A DNA stretch of 64,000 nucleotides, taken from contig NZ_AZSJ01000003.1 of NCBI RefSeq assembly GCF_000516555.1, positions 2,718,582-2,782,581 of the forward strand, in the 5' to 3' direction. Made by a program: the position numbers and the translations under genes. Numbering within the stretch: position 1 is the stretch's first letter; each line of letters opens with the position of its first letter. Below the pieces are notes generated by a model that was not told the origin of the DNA, searched no databases, and saw only the letters and a program-made list of their open reading frames with translations. Below, one piece after another: positions 53,930 to 63,087 of this stretch. This DNA comes from Afipia sp. P52-10 (GTDB lineage: Bacteria > Pseudomonadota > Alphaproteobacteria > Rhizobiales > Xanthobacteraceae).

Positions 53930-56626
53930 ATGTCGACGTACAATATCGAAAGGCTGCTTGCCCCACGCTCGCTTGCGCTCGTTGGCGGCAGCCTGCGGCC
54001 CAATTCGCTCGGCCGCGCGATCCTGCGCAATCTTCGCGCCGCCGATTTTCCGGGCCCTGTGGGGCTGGCCAATCCGTATTACGCGGAGATCGATGGCCTG
54101 AAGGCGGTGCGCACGCTGGCGGCGCTGCCGTTCGTGCCCGATCTCGTCGTTGTCACGGTGCCGCCGGCGGCAATCCCCGGGGTCGTCGAGGATGCGGGTC
54201 GAAAGGGGAGCGCAGGCGCCCTGATCATCAGCGCTGGCCTCGGTCATGGGCCGGGATCGCGGGCAGAGGCCGTCGAGCGCATCGCCCGTGCGTATCGCAT
54301 GCGGCTGATCGGGCCGAACAGCATCGGCGCACTGGCGCCGAGGGCTCGTCTCAATGCCAGCTTTGCCTCGTCGATGCCGCGCGCGGGCGATCTTGCCCTG
54401 ATCTCGCAATCGGGCGCGATCGCCGCTGCCATGGTGGACTGGGCGGCCGGGCGCTCGGTCGGTTTCTCGGGCATCGTATCGGTTGGCGATCAACTCGACA
54501 TCGATCTCGCCGACCTTCTGGATTACTTCGCCCTCGATGGGCAGACCCGGGCGATCCTGCTCTATATCGAAGCGGTCAAGGATGCCCGCAAGTTCATGTC
54601 GGCGGCGCGCGCCGCTGCCCGGACAAAGCCGGTGGTGGTGGTGAAATCGGGGCGGATGGCGCCGGGCGCACGGGCTGCGGCAACGCATACCGGCGCATTG
54701 GCGGGATCGGATGCGGTGTATGCAGCGGCGTTCCGTCGCGCTGGTCTGCTGCGGGTGCTCGATCTGCGCGAGTTCTTCGACTGCGCTGAGACGCTCGGGC
54801 GGATTCGTCCGCCATCGGGCAAGCGGCTGGCGATCCTGACCAATGGAGGTGGGATCGGCGTGCTGGCGATCGATCGACTGGTCGAACTGGGCGGTATTCC
54901 GGCTGAGATCGGCAAGGCGGCTTACCAACGTCTCGATACGCTGCTGCCGCCGATCTGGTCGCATGGCAATCCGGTCGATATCGTTGGCGATGCGGACCCG
55001 CAGCGGTATGCCGCATCGCTGGAGGCGCTGCTCGCCGATGACGAGAACGATGCGCTCCTCGTCATGAACGTGCAGACCGCAGTCGCATCCGCTGCGGAAA
55101 TCGCTCAAGCTGTCACACGGGTCGTCGTTGCGGACCGGGAAACGCGTTTCCCGCCGAAAGCGGTGCTGGCCGCGTGGATTGGCAACGACGAGTCTGTGGC
55201 CGCCACCTTCAGTGCGGCGGCGATCCCAAATTATCGCACTGAGGACGATGCCGTGCGCGGCTTCATGCACATGGTGCGTTATCGCGAGGCGGTTGCTGCG
55301 CTCATGGAGGTGCCGCCGAGCTTGCCGGCGAGCTTTTCACGCGACGTCGTGAAGGCCCGCACGATCGTCGCTACGGCTGTCGCCGAGGGCCGCAGGTGGC
55401 TCGATCCGGTGGAGGCGGTGTCGCTATTGGAGGCTTACGGCATTCCCGTCGTGCGCACGGTGCTGGCGGCAGACCCGGAGGCTGCGCGGGCGGCGGCGAT
55501 GCCGTTTCTGCAGGAAGGTTCGGCGGCCGCGGTCAAAATCTTGTCGCGCGATATCGTGCGTAAGTCGGATGCGGGTGGCGTGCGGCTCAATCTCGCTTCT
55601 GCCGAGGCAGTGGAGACCGCTGCGCGCGAGGTGATGACGAAGGCGCAAGCTGCGCGTCCTGCCGCCAGGATCGAAGGCGTGACGGTGCAGCCGATGGTGC
55701 TGCGGCGGCATGGCCGGGAGTTGATCGCGGGTATCGCCGCCGACCCGACCTTTGGTCCGGTCGTCGTGTTCGGCCGCGGCGGGACCGCGGTTGAGGTGAT
55801 CAACGACAAGGCGATTGCGCTGCCACCGCTCGATCTGAAAATGGCGCATGATCTGATCGGACAGACGCGAGTAACGCGCCGGCTGAATGCGTATCGCGAT
55901 GTCGCCGCGGCGGATCGCGAGGCGATCGCGCTGGTCCTGGTCCGGCTTGCGCAGATGGCCGCCGATCTGCCAGAGATCCGCGGCCTGGACATCGATCCGC
56001 TCGTAGCGGACGAGAGCGGCGCGATTGCCGTCGATGCGCGTGTCGAGGTTGCGAAGCCGGTCGCGGGGGGCGCCCGTCTGGCGGTGCGCCCCTATCCGGA
56101 TGAGTGGCGCCGGACTCTCGAGGTCAAGGATGGCTGGCGCGTCCGGGTGCGGCCGATCCGTCCCGAGGACGAACCGCTGCTGATCGAACTGGCCCAGCAG
56201 GTGTCACCGGAGGACCTCCGCCTGCGCTTCTTCGCACCGATGAAGACGTTCACCCACGCCTTCTTCGCGCGGCTGACGCAGCTCGATTACGCACGGGCGA
56301 TGGCGTTCGCCGCGCTCGACGAGGCGGATAAGATCATCGGCGTCGTCCGGCTGCATGCGGATGCGAATTACGAAACTGCCGAATATGCGATCCTGCTCCG
56401 CTCTGATTTGAAAGGGCGCGGACTCGGCTGGGCACTGATGAAGCTGCTGATCGCCTATGCCAAATCCGAGGGATTGAAGTCCCTGACCGGTCAGGTGCTG
56501 CGCGGCAATCAGGCGATGCTGCGGATGTGCCGCGCGCTTGGCTTCTCCGTGCGACCTGATCCGGACGATGGCGATGTCTATCATGTATCGCTGTCGCTAC
56601 AGGATGGTCTGATGGTGCCTGCCTAA
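53930..56626 (+). CDS. ADP-forming acyl-CoA ligase / GNAT acetyltransferase fusion (Pat-like)
   Basis: 898 residues in the layout of Pat/PatZ protein acetyltransferases. A CoA-binding Rossmann domain (SLALVGGSLRPNSLGRA) and ligase domains (LISQSGAIAAAMVDW, with a histidine in ATHTGALAGSD) are followed by an ATP-grasp domain (about 480-700) and a C-terminal GNAT domain (about 725-890; LRLRFFAPMKTFTHAF and LRSDLKGRGLGWALM). Pat enzymes acetylate lysines of acyl-CoA synthetases to control them. The ligase-type histidine is still present. With many CoA-ligating genes around, a regulatory role over acyl-CoA metabolism is plausible. Confidence 0.88.
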   Translation: MSTYNIERLLAPRSLALVGGSLRPNSLGRAILRNLRAADFPGPVGLANPYYAEIDGLKAVRTLAALPFVPDLVVVTVPPAAIPGVVEDAGRKGSAGALIISAGLGHGPGSRAEAVERIARAYRMRLIGPNSIGALAPRARLNASFASSMPRAGDLALISQSGAIAAAMVDWAAGRSVGFSGIVSVGDQLDIDLADLLDYFALDGQTRAILLYIEAVKDARKFMSAARAAARTKPVVVVKSGRMAPGARAAATHTGALAGSDAVYAAAFRRAGLLRVLDLREFFDCAETLGRIRPPSGKRLAILTNGGGIGVLAIDRLVELGGIPAEIGKAAYQRLDTLLPPIWSHGNPVDIVGDADPQRYAASLEALLADDENDALLVMNVQTAVASAAEIAQAVTRVVVADRETRFPPKAVLAAWIGNDESVAATFSAAAIPNYRTEDDAVRGFMHMVRYREAVAALMEVPPSLPASFSRDVVKARTIVATAVAEGRRWLDPVEAVSLLEAYGIPVVRTVLAADPEAARAAAMPFLQEGSAAAVKILSRDIVRKSDAGGVRLNLASAEAVETAAREVMTKAQAARPAARIEGVTVQPMVLRRHGRELIAGIAADPTFGPVVVFGRGGTAVEVINDKAIALPPLDLKMAHDLIGQTRVTRRLNAYRDVAAADREAIALVLVRLAQMAADLPEIRGLDIDPLVADESGAIAVDARVEVAKPVAGGARLAVRPYPDEWRRTLEVKDGWRVRVRPIRPEDEPLLIELAQQVSPEDLRLRFFAPMKTFTHAFFARLTQLDYARAMAFAALDEADKIIGVVRLHADANYETAEYAILLRSDLKGRGLGWALMKLLIAYAKSEGLKSLTGQVLRGNQAMLRMCRALGFSVRPDPDDGDVYHVSLSLQDGLMVPA

Positions 56627-56662
56627 GCCGGCAGCGCAGGCGCGGTCGCGGGCGACCAGACG

Positions 56663-57442
56663 TCAAGCTCCTTTGAAAACAGGCCTTCGCTTTTCCCTGA
56701 ACGCGCTGGTTCCCTCCAAGAAGTCCTCGGTGCCGAAGGCAATGGCCTGCGCCATACCTTCCTTCATCAGGAAGCTTTCGAAGGAATCGTTCAGCGATTG
56801 ATTGAGCATCGTCTTGGTGAGACCGAGCGAGATCGCTGGGCCACTGGCGAGTTGCGTGGCCACCTCCAGAGCGGTCGGCAGGAGGGTCGCATGTGGAACG
56901 ACCCGGCTGACGAGCCCGAGCGTCAGGGCTTCGGTGGCCTGGACACGACGATTGGTCAGGAGCAGGTCCTTCGCAACCGGCAGGCCGACAGCGCGCGGCA
57001 GGTGATAAAGCAACGACAAGTCCGGCAGTGTGCCCACTGCTGGAAAACCGGCAACGAAATAGGCAGCGTCTGACGCCATAACGATGTCGCCGAGCAGCGC
57101 GACCGAGAAGCCCGCGCCGGCTGCCGCGCCGTTGACGGCGGTGATGATCGGCTTCTCGGTGTTCACGAGTGGCGTCAACCATTCGTAATGTCCCATCATA
57201 CGTTTACGGACTGCAACGGTGCCGCGGCCGGAGGTCATGCTGCGGATGTCGCCGCCGGCGCAAAAGGACGTTTCGGTGCCGGTGATGACGAGGCTACGTA
57301 TGCTTGGATCGGTAGCGAAGGCCGGCGCGAGGTCTCCGAGTTGGGCGCGGATTTCCGGGCTGATGGCATTGCGTGTTTCGGGTTGATTGAAGCGCCAGAC
57401 CTGAACGGGACCGTGCCTTTCGACGATAATCGGCAACGACAT
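56663..57442 (-). CDS. Enoyl-CoA hydratase/isomerase family protein
   Basis: 259 residues with crotonase motifs TSFCAGGDIRSMTSG and AVNGAAAGAGFSVALLGDI, and VGTLPDLSLLYHLPRAVG where the catalytic Asp lies as in PaaG-like members. It is the last gene of a minus-strand operon after the SDR (23-base gap). It acts on an unsaturated acyl-CoA of an unknown acid. Confidence 0.9.
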   Translation of the reverse strand: MSLPIIVERHGPVQVWRFNQPETRNAISPEIRAQLGDLAPAFATDPSIRSLVITGTETSFCAGGDIRSMTSGRGTVAVRKRMMGHYEWLTPLVNTEKPIITAVNGAAAGAGFSVALLGDIVMASDAAYFVAGFPAVGTLPDLSLLYHLPRAVGLPVAKDLLLTNRRVQATEALTLGLVSRVVPHATLLPTALEVATQLASGPAISLGLTKTMLNQSLNDSFESFLMKEGMAQAIAFGTEDFLEGTSAFREKRRPVFKGA

Positions 57443-57465
57443 GGCTTGTTATGCCTTTCTGTCTG

Positions 57466-58269
57466 TTAATTTCGCGGCGTCGGCTCGGGGTTAGGAGCAT
57501 GACCGCGCCCGCCGATCAGAGCGAGCCCTCCGTCGACCGGAATCAGCGTACCGGTGATGTAGCTCGCCTGCGGCGAGCCGAGGAACATCGCCATCTGCGC
57601 GATATCATCCCGCGTACCGAGCCGACGTGCCGGAATCCGCTCCGCCATGCTCTTCACGTCGGCTTCGGAGATCAGTTTGTCGAGGCCGCCGGTCTTGTCG
57701 ATCGGTCCTGGCGAGATCGAGTTGACGCGCACGCCGTATTCGCCCCATTCCAGCGCCAGCACGCGCATGACCTGATCGAGGCCGGCCTTTGCCGCGCAGA
57801 CATGCACCTGCATTGGCGCCGGATTGAACGATTGCGGCGCGGAGATGTTGATGATCGAGGCTCCCGGCTTGCGCAGGAAGTCGAAGCCGGCGCGCAGCAC
57901 ATGAAATGTGCCGATCAGATCGATATCGACAACCACTTTGAAGCCGTTCGGCGATAGGTTCAGAGCGGGCTGCAGGAAGTTGCCTGCCGCGCCGGAAACC
58001 AGCACGTCGATATCGCCGAAGACGTCGTGGGCCGCTTTCAGTGCCCGCTTGACCTGTTCGAAATCGCGCACGTCGCCGACTTCGCCGATCACCGGCTGGC
58101 CGAAGCGGGCCAGATGCTCGCGTGCGGCCGCCACCCGCTCCGCGTTGCGGCTCATCACCGCAACGCGCGCCCCCGCCGCAGCGAAGCCTTCGGCGATGCC
58201 GAGATTGATGCCGCTGGTCCCGCCGGATACGAAGACAGTCTTTCCCTTGAAATCAAACTGGCACGACAT
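57466..58269 (-). CDS. SDR protein of the peroxisomal-type 2,4-dienoyl-CoA reductase group
   Basis: 267 residues. The nucleotide motif is VSGGTSGINLGIAEGFAAAG and GAAGNFLQPALNLSPNGFK is close to the dienoyl-CoA reductase signature. In place of YxxxK it has VHVCAAKAG, the same Tyr-less arrangement seen in DECR2-type reductases, and ISAPQS instead of the usual SSxxG. These enzymes reduce 2,4-dienoyl-CoA to enoyl-CoA with NADPH. It lies between a class III CoA-transferase and an enoyl-CoA hydratase, consistent with breakdown of an unsaturated or aromatic-derived acyl-CoA. Confidence 0.85.
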   Translation of the reverse strand: MSCQFDFKGKTVFVSGGTSGINLGIAEGFAAAGARVAVMSRNAERVAAAREHLARFGQPVIGEVGDVRDFEQVKRALKAAHDVFGDIDVLVSGAAGNFLQPALNLSPNGFKVVVDIDLIGTFHVLRAGFDFLRKPGASIINISAPQSFNPAPMQVHVCAAKAGLDQVMRVLALEWGEYGVRVNSISPGPIDKTGGLDKLISEADVKSMAERIPARRLGTRDDIAQMAMFLGSPQASYITGTLIPVDGGLALIGGRGHAPNPEPTPRN

Positions 58270-58401
58270 GGCACTTCCTCCCTAACTCTTATCAGTAATC
58301 TAGTGTACTAAAGCATGATCTGGAACTGTGCAGCATATTTCGGGAGGAATGTGCATGTGAATGAGGAGGGGCGCTGCGATGTGGGCGAGCCCGATATCGG
58401 C

Positions 58402-59604
58402 TCAGATCAGCGCCTCTTTGCGGAAGCGGGCGATGTCGGCTGTCGTATAACCGGCTTCGGCCAGGATCGCCTCGCTGTGTTCCCCGAGGGCAGGGGCAGG
58501 CCGCGGGCGAGGGCCGTCGCTGGTCATCGTATACCCGGTGACGACGGTTTTGATTTGGGTGTCGGACGTGCCCGCCATGGCGATGGGAGCAAACAGGCTG
58601 CGATGGTTGAATTGCTCTTGCGCGGCGACATCCGGCAGCTGTGAGACCGCGGCGCAAGCGACGCCCGCCTGGCTCAGTCGCGCGCACCAGCTGGCTGTCG
58701 TGTCTGCCGCAAAGGCACGATCGAGCAGCGGACGCAACGTCTGCTCGTTCGCCCGGCGCGCGGTCTCGTCGCGATATTTCGGGTCCGCATGAAGTTCCGA
58801 CAATCCGAGAACCGCGAGCAGTGCCTCCACATGCCGCTCCTCGATGGTGACGATCATGACGTGACCGTCCTTGGTCGCGAACGCATCGGCGGTAGGGCTG
58901 CCGGTTGCGGCGCGGTTGCCGCTCAGTTGCGGCACCACGCCTGCATTCAAGTAGTTCATCATCTGCGGCATCTGCAGCAGCACCGCCGTGTCCATCATCG
59001 CCACGTCGATGTACTGGCCCTCGCCGGTTCTGAGCTTGCGATAGAGACCGGAGGCGAGGGCGAACGAGGTGAGTAGGGCGGTCGAGATATCCACCGGCAT
59101 ATAGCTTGCGCGGACCGGACCGGTTCTGGGATCGCCGGTCGCCGCCATCATGCCAGAGGCGGCCTGGATGGCGCCATCATATGCGGCGACACCGGCCTTC
59201 GGTCCTTTCTGGCCATAACCGGACACCGAGCAATAGACGATGTTCGGGTTGACCTTGCGCACGCTCTCGTAGTCGAGCCCCAGCCGTCCGATCACGCCGG
59301 CGGCGAAGTTCTCGACAAGGGCATCACAGCGCTTGGCGAGGGTAAGGATGATCTCGACGGCCTCCCTACGCTTCAGGTCGAGCGTCAGGCTGCGCTTGCC
59401 GAGATTGGCGCCCTGGAACGGAAACGAGCGCCCGCTCTGCCGACTTGGCTCGGTATGCATGGTGTTCGCGAACTGGTCGCCGACGCCCGGACGCTCCACC
59501 TTGATCACCTCCGCGCCGAGCAGCGCAAACTGCTGGGTCGCGACCGGCCCGGACAGAAGTTGCGTGAAATCGAGAATGCGAACGCCTTCATAGGCCAGCG
59601 ACAT
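58402..59604 (-). CDS. CaiB/BaiF (class III) CoA-transferase
   Basis: 400 residues. GVRILDFTQLLSGPVATQQF opens the family domain and Asp172 in PVDISTAL is the likely catalytic aspartate, followed by RTGEGQYIDVAM. It is the first gene of the operon that continues with the dienoyl-CoA-reductase-like SDR and the enoyl-CoA hydratase. Role: CoA activation of the acid by transfer from another CoA ester. Start at 59604; GGAGGA lies just upstream. Confidence 0.92.
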   Translation of the reverse strand: MSLAYEGVRILDFTQLLSGPVATQQFALLGAEVIKVERPGVGDQFANTMHTEPSRQSGRSFPFQGANLGKRSLTLDLKRREAVEIILTLAKRCDALVENFAAGVIGRLGLDYESVRKVNPNIVYCSVSGYGQKGPKAGVAAYDGAIQAASGMMAATGDPRTGPVRASYMPVDISTALLTSFALASGLYRKLRTGEGQYIDVAMMDTAVLLQMPQMMNYLNAGVVPQLSGNRAATGSPTADAFATKDGHVMIVTIEERHVEALLAVLGLSELHADPKYRDETARRANEQTLRPLLDRAFAADTTASWCARLSQAGVACAAVSQLPDVAAQEQFNHRSLFAPIAMAGTSDTQIKTVVTGYTMTSDGPRPRPAPALGEHSEAILAEAGYTTADIARFRKEALI

Positions 59605-59743
59605 TGCGGGTCTTCCTCCTTGTTATTGGATGCGAACGGTCGGCGAGTTTCAGGGCAGTAATGCAGATGTTCGGCGTCTTGTCGAATGGCGGCGCGAAGC
59701 TCTGCCATGCGTTGTCCGCCGTCTGGCGTAGGAGTTCAGGTGG

Positions 59744-60955
59744 TCACTGACGTAACGCTGGTACGACCAGGAAGGGGATCATGCCGAGGATAACGTTGAC
59801 CAGGGCGAAGACGATCACTAGGTCGTAGCTGCCGGTGGCGTCGTGGATCAGACCGCCGCACCATGATCCGAGCGCCGCGCCGAGGCCGCTGCCGATGGAA
59901 ATCGTGCCGAAGATCGTTCCGACATTCTTGCCCTGGAAAAAGCGCATCGCGGTGGCCGAGATCAGCGGACCGCGCGAGCCGACCATGCTGCCGAAGCATA
60001 GGATGAAGCCCGCCAGCAGGATGGTGTTGGGATAGAACTTCAATAGCCACATCATGGCGATGCCGGCGATCGATAGCGCATAGCTCAGCAGGATCGACGG
60101 ACGGCGGCCGATGACGCCATCGAGCCAGGAGATCGACAGCATGCCGATCACCAGAACCACGCCACTGAAACCCCAGGCCGTCGCCGCTTGCAGCGGCGCG
60201 AAACCGGCATCGACGAGATAGGCGACGATCTGCGCGGAAATCGCGAACATGCCGACCGCCGTGAAGAAGAATGTCGAGAACAACGACCAGAACGCGTGAT
60301 GGCGCATGGCGCCGACGAGCGTCCAGCCATTTTCGACGGCGGTCGCGGCAGCCGTCTTCGGCAGATCGGGCGAGCCCGCGGCGAAGATTCGCCACGGCAG
60401 CAGCTGCAGCAGAACCAGCAGGGCGAGCGCGCAGCCGCCCATGATCTGGTAAGCGCCGCGCCAGCCCGCGTGGTCGATCAGCAATTGCGAGACGGGCAGC
60501 AGCACCAGCACGCCGGCGCCCATAGCCGAGAAGATCACAGCCATTGCCGCAGGCAGGCGCTCGCCGAACCAGCGTCCAAGCAGGATTGTGTTCGGAACAT
60601 TGCCGATACAGGCCACGCCGAGACCGACGCTGAGGCCAAGGCTCATCTGCAGCTGCCAGAGCTGTCCCGCTATGGATGCGGCAAGGAGAGCGCCCGCAAT
60701 CAGGATCAGCCCCAGCGAGTACACCACGCGCGGGCCAGCACGGTCGAACAGCCGCCCGGCGAATGGCGATGACAGACCATTGACCAGTGCCGCCATCGAA
60801 TAAATCGACAGGACATTGGCGCGATCCCAGCCGAACGACGAGGAAATCGGCAGCAGAAAGACAGTGAAACTCTCGCTCATGCCGCGTCCGAGGACCGCAA
60901 GCACGAAGCACAAAGCAAGGACGGTGAAGGCAGTCGATGACAGTGTTGTTTTCAT
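59744..60955 (-). CDS. MFS transporter (oxalate/formate or monocarboxylate type)
   Basis: 403 residues, twelve helices in two bundles with a central loop near residues 190-220. LAVLGRGMSESFTVFLLPIS and FAGRLFDRAGPRVVYSLGLI are typical of the OFA/monocarboxylate branch. It lies upstream of the CoA-transferase operon on the same strand with a ~140-base gap and likely takes up its carboxylic acid substrate. Exact substrate unknown. Confidence 0.88.
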   Translation of the reverse strand: MKTTLSSTAFTVLALCFVLAVLGRGMSESFTVFLLPISSSFGWDRANVLSIYSMAALVNGLSSPFAGRLFDRAGPRVVYSLGLILIAGALLAASIAGQLWQLQMSLGLSVGLGVACIGNVPNTILLGRWFGERLPAAMAVIFSAMGAGVLVLLPVSQLLIDHAGWRGAYQIMGGCALALLVLLQLLPWRIFAAGSPDLPKTAAATAVENGWTLVGAMRHHAFWSLFSTFFFTAVGMFAISAQIVAYLVDAGFAPLQAATAWGFSGVVLVIGMLSISWLDGVIGRRPSILLSYALSIAGIAMMWLLKFYPNTILLAGFILCFGSMVGSRGPLISATAMRFFQGKNVGTIFGTISIGSGLGAALGSWCGGLIHDATGSYDLVIVFALVNVILGMIPFLVVPALRQ

Positions 60956-61092
60956 GGCGCCGTCGGCAAGCTAATCCGCTTTGCGAGCCGCCTGCAATGC
61001 GGCGACGGATGACCTGCTGCGAGCTTCGGTGTCTTCCTTTTCGTCAGGCAGTGTTGCAGGCTTTCCCATGCAGGCGGGAAGGAGCGTGATGC

Positions 61093-62010
61093 TCAGTATT
61101 CGCCGCTGCGATAGGCATCGTTCAGCCGCTGCGCCCGCTCGCCCTCCGGCTCGTCCCACGGCTCGCCGCGGCGGCGTAGCGTGCCGGTGAAATTCGGCGG
61201 GCGCTTTTCGTTGAACGCCTGGCGCCCCTCATGGCCATCCAGAGTGACCTGAATCAGCAGCGAGTTGATCAGGTTCTGAACATGCCAGGCCTGGTCGGTC
61301 GGCATATCGCCAAAGCGCACCACGAACTCCTTCATCATGCGTACCGCGACCGGGGGCATCTTACAGATCTGTCGCGCGACCGCCTCCGCCCGCTCCATCA
61401 GTTTTGCGTGCGGCACCACCTCGTTGATCAGGCCGACGCGTAGCGCCTCGCCAGCATCGATCGGTTCGTCGGTGAGCAGCATCTTCATCGCATCGATGTA
61501 ACGGAGCTGCTTGATCAGCAAGCTGGCGCCGGGGCCGTGACCGAGCCAGCCCTGGCTGGTGAGGGCGAACTTGAAACGGGCGTGCTCCGCGCTGGCAATG
61601 CGGATATCCGTCGAGGCGAGCAGGATGTAAAGTCCGGCGCCCGCGGCCCAGCCGTTGACGGCGGCGATCACCGGCTTCCAGACTCGCGGATAGTGGTCGC
61701 CCATCCGCCCGTCGACGCCGGTTCGCTGCCCATGCACAGTGCCCGCTAACGGCCAGAAGATGCGTTGCGTGCGCAGATATTCGCGGTCATCCTCGGTCAA
61801 TCCGGGCAATGGTGCGAGGTTGTGCCCGCCGCAGAAGTGCCGGTTGCCCTCACCAGTGAGAATGGCGCAGCGGATCGCGCGGTCTTCCCAGAGATCGGTC
61901 CAGGCCTCCGAGATCGCATCGGAGGTCGCCTTGTCGAGGATGTTGGCCTTGTCCGGATTGGCGAGGGTGATGTAAGCGACGCCGTCACGCTTTTCGTATG
62001 TGAGGGTCAC
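61093..62010 (-). CDS. Enoyl-CoA hydratase/isomerase family protein (long form)
   Basis: 305 residues, some 45 longer than usual crotonases, with a C-terminal extension holding PPNFTGTLRRRGEPWDEPEG. Crotonase elements: GNRHFCGGHNLAPLPG, AAVNGWAAGAGLYILLASTD and LTSQGWLGHGPGASLLIKQL. It lies between the MFS and the Bug gene on the minus strand. It probably acts in the same acyl-CoA pathway. The product may be a hydrolase or isomerase rather than a hydratase; I cannot assign which. Confidence 0.88.
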   Translation of the reverse strand: MTLTYEKRDGVAYITLANPDKANILDKATSDAISEAWTDLWEDRAIRCAILTGEGNRHFCGGHNLAPLPGLTEDDREYLRTQRIFWPLAGTVHGQRTGVDGRMGDHYPRVWKPVIAAVNGWAAGAGLYILLASTDIRIASAEHARFKFALTSQGWLGHGPGASLLIKQLRYIDAMKMLLTDEPIDAGEALRVGLINEVVPHAKLMERAEAVARQICKMPPVAVRMMKEFVVRFGDMPTDQAWHVQNLINSLLIQVTLDGHEGRQAFNEKRPPNFTGTLRRRGEPWDEPEGERAQRLNDAYRSGEY

Positions 62011-62127
62011 GCCGGTTTCCTCCGTTGTCGTGCGAGGTTTTCCGGATTGTCGGGCGGCGTGTCCCCGGCCGTCAACAGACGATTGCGCACGGCCGGGCTG
62101 GCCGCGCGCAGGGGCTGTCGTGCTGGA

Positions 62128-63087
62128 TCAGTTCGCAGTGATGTTCGCAGCTTTGATGATATCGCCGTAGCGCTTGGTGGTCTGTTCGATCAGCTTGGCG
62201 AAATCCTCTGGCGAACCGCCGGTCAGCACCGCACCTTGTTGCTTGATCTTCTCCTGCACATCGGGACGGGACAAGATCTTGTTGATCTCGGTGTTGAGCT
62301 TGGTGACGATCTCCTCCGGCGTGCCGCGCGGCGCGAGATAGCCGTAGTAGCTGGTGGAGATCAGGTCGGGGAATCCGGCCTCCGCCGAGGTCGGGACATC
62401 CGGCAGGAGTTCGGTGCGCTTGGCTCGCAGGATCACCAGCGGCCGTAGCTTGCCTCCCTGGATCGCCGGGAGCGTCGTGATCACGCCGTCGACGATCATC
62501 GGGATGTGACCGCCCATGGCGTCGTTCAGCAGCGGCGCGCTGCCACGATAGGCGACGTGCGTGAATTTGGTGCCCGCAAGCTGGTTGAACATCTCCCCGG
62601 CAATGTGGCCGATGCTGCCGGGACCCGCCGAGCCGAACGAGAGTTGGCCGGGCTTGGATTTCTCCAGTGCGATCAGCTCGGCCAACGTCTTCACCGGCGT
62701 CGATTCCGGCACCGCGATCAGGCCGATCGATTCGCCGACATTGGCGATCGGCACGAGATCCTTCGCTGCGTCGTAATCGAGGTTCGCCATCAGATGCGGA
62801 TTGATGCTGAGGACAGTGGTCCCCATCAACAGTGTGTAGCCGTCGGGCGGAGCGGTGACCACGGCGCGGGTGCCGATCGAGGTGCCGCCGCCAGGCCGGT
62901 TTTCGACGATGAACTGCTGACCAAGCGCATGCGACAGGCCATCGGCAACCAGGCGGGCGAGGACGTCGGTGATGCCGCCCGGCGTGTAAGGCACGATCAC
63001 CTTCACCACCCGCGAGGGGTAGTTGTCCTGCGCGTGGGCGGTTGCACTCAACATCAGGCCGACCAATGCGGCGAGTACGCGTTTCAT
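62128..63087 (-). CDS. Bug-family (TctC-like) substrate-binding protein
   Basis: 319 residues from ATG 63087, which overlaps the stop of the TetR gene (ATGA). A Sec signal MKRVLAALVGLMLSATAHAQ is followed by VVKVIVPYTPGGITDVLARL and FIVENRPGGGTSIGTRAVV. It is the fourth orphan Bug receptor of the window. Being co-translated with a TetR regulator suggests that transport and regulation of this island are linked. Confidence 0.92.
   Translation of the reverse strand: MKRVLAALVGLMLSATAHAQDNYPSRVVKVIVPYTPGGITDVLARLVADGLSHALGQQFIVENRPGGGTSIGTRAVVTAPPDGYTLLMGTTVLSINPHLMANLDYDAAKDLVPIANVGESIGLIAVPESTPVKTLAELIALEKSKPGQLSFGSAGPGSIGHIAGEMFNQLAGTKFTHVAYRGSAPLLNDAMGGHIPMIVDGVITTLPAIQGGKLRPLVILRAKRTELLPDVPTSAEAGFPDLISTSYYGYLAPRGTPEEIVTKLNTEINKILSRPDVQEKIKQQGAVLTGGSPEDFAKLIEQTTKRYGDIIKAANITAN

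Noticed and set aside
56481..56490. TGACCGGTCA resembling the core of the TetR operators
   Set aside because: It lies deep inside the coding sequence of the ligase/GNAT gene and matches only the inner ten bases.
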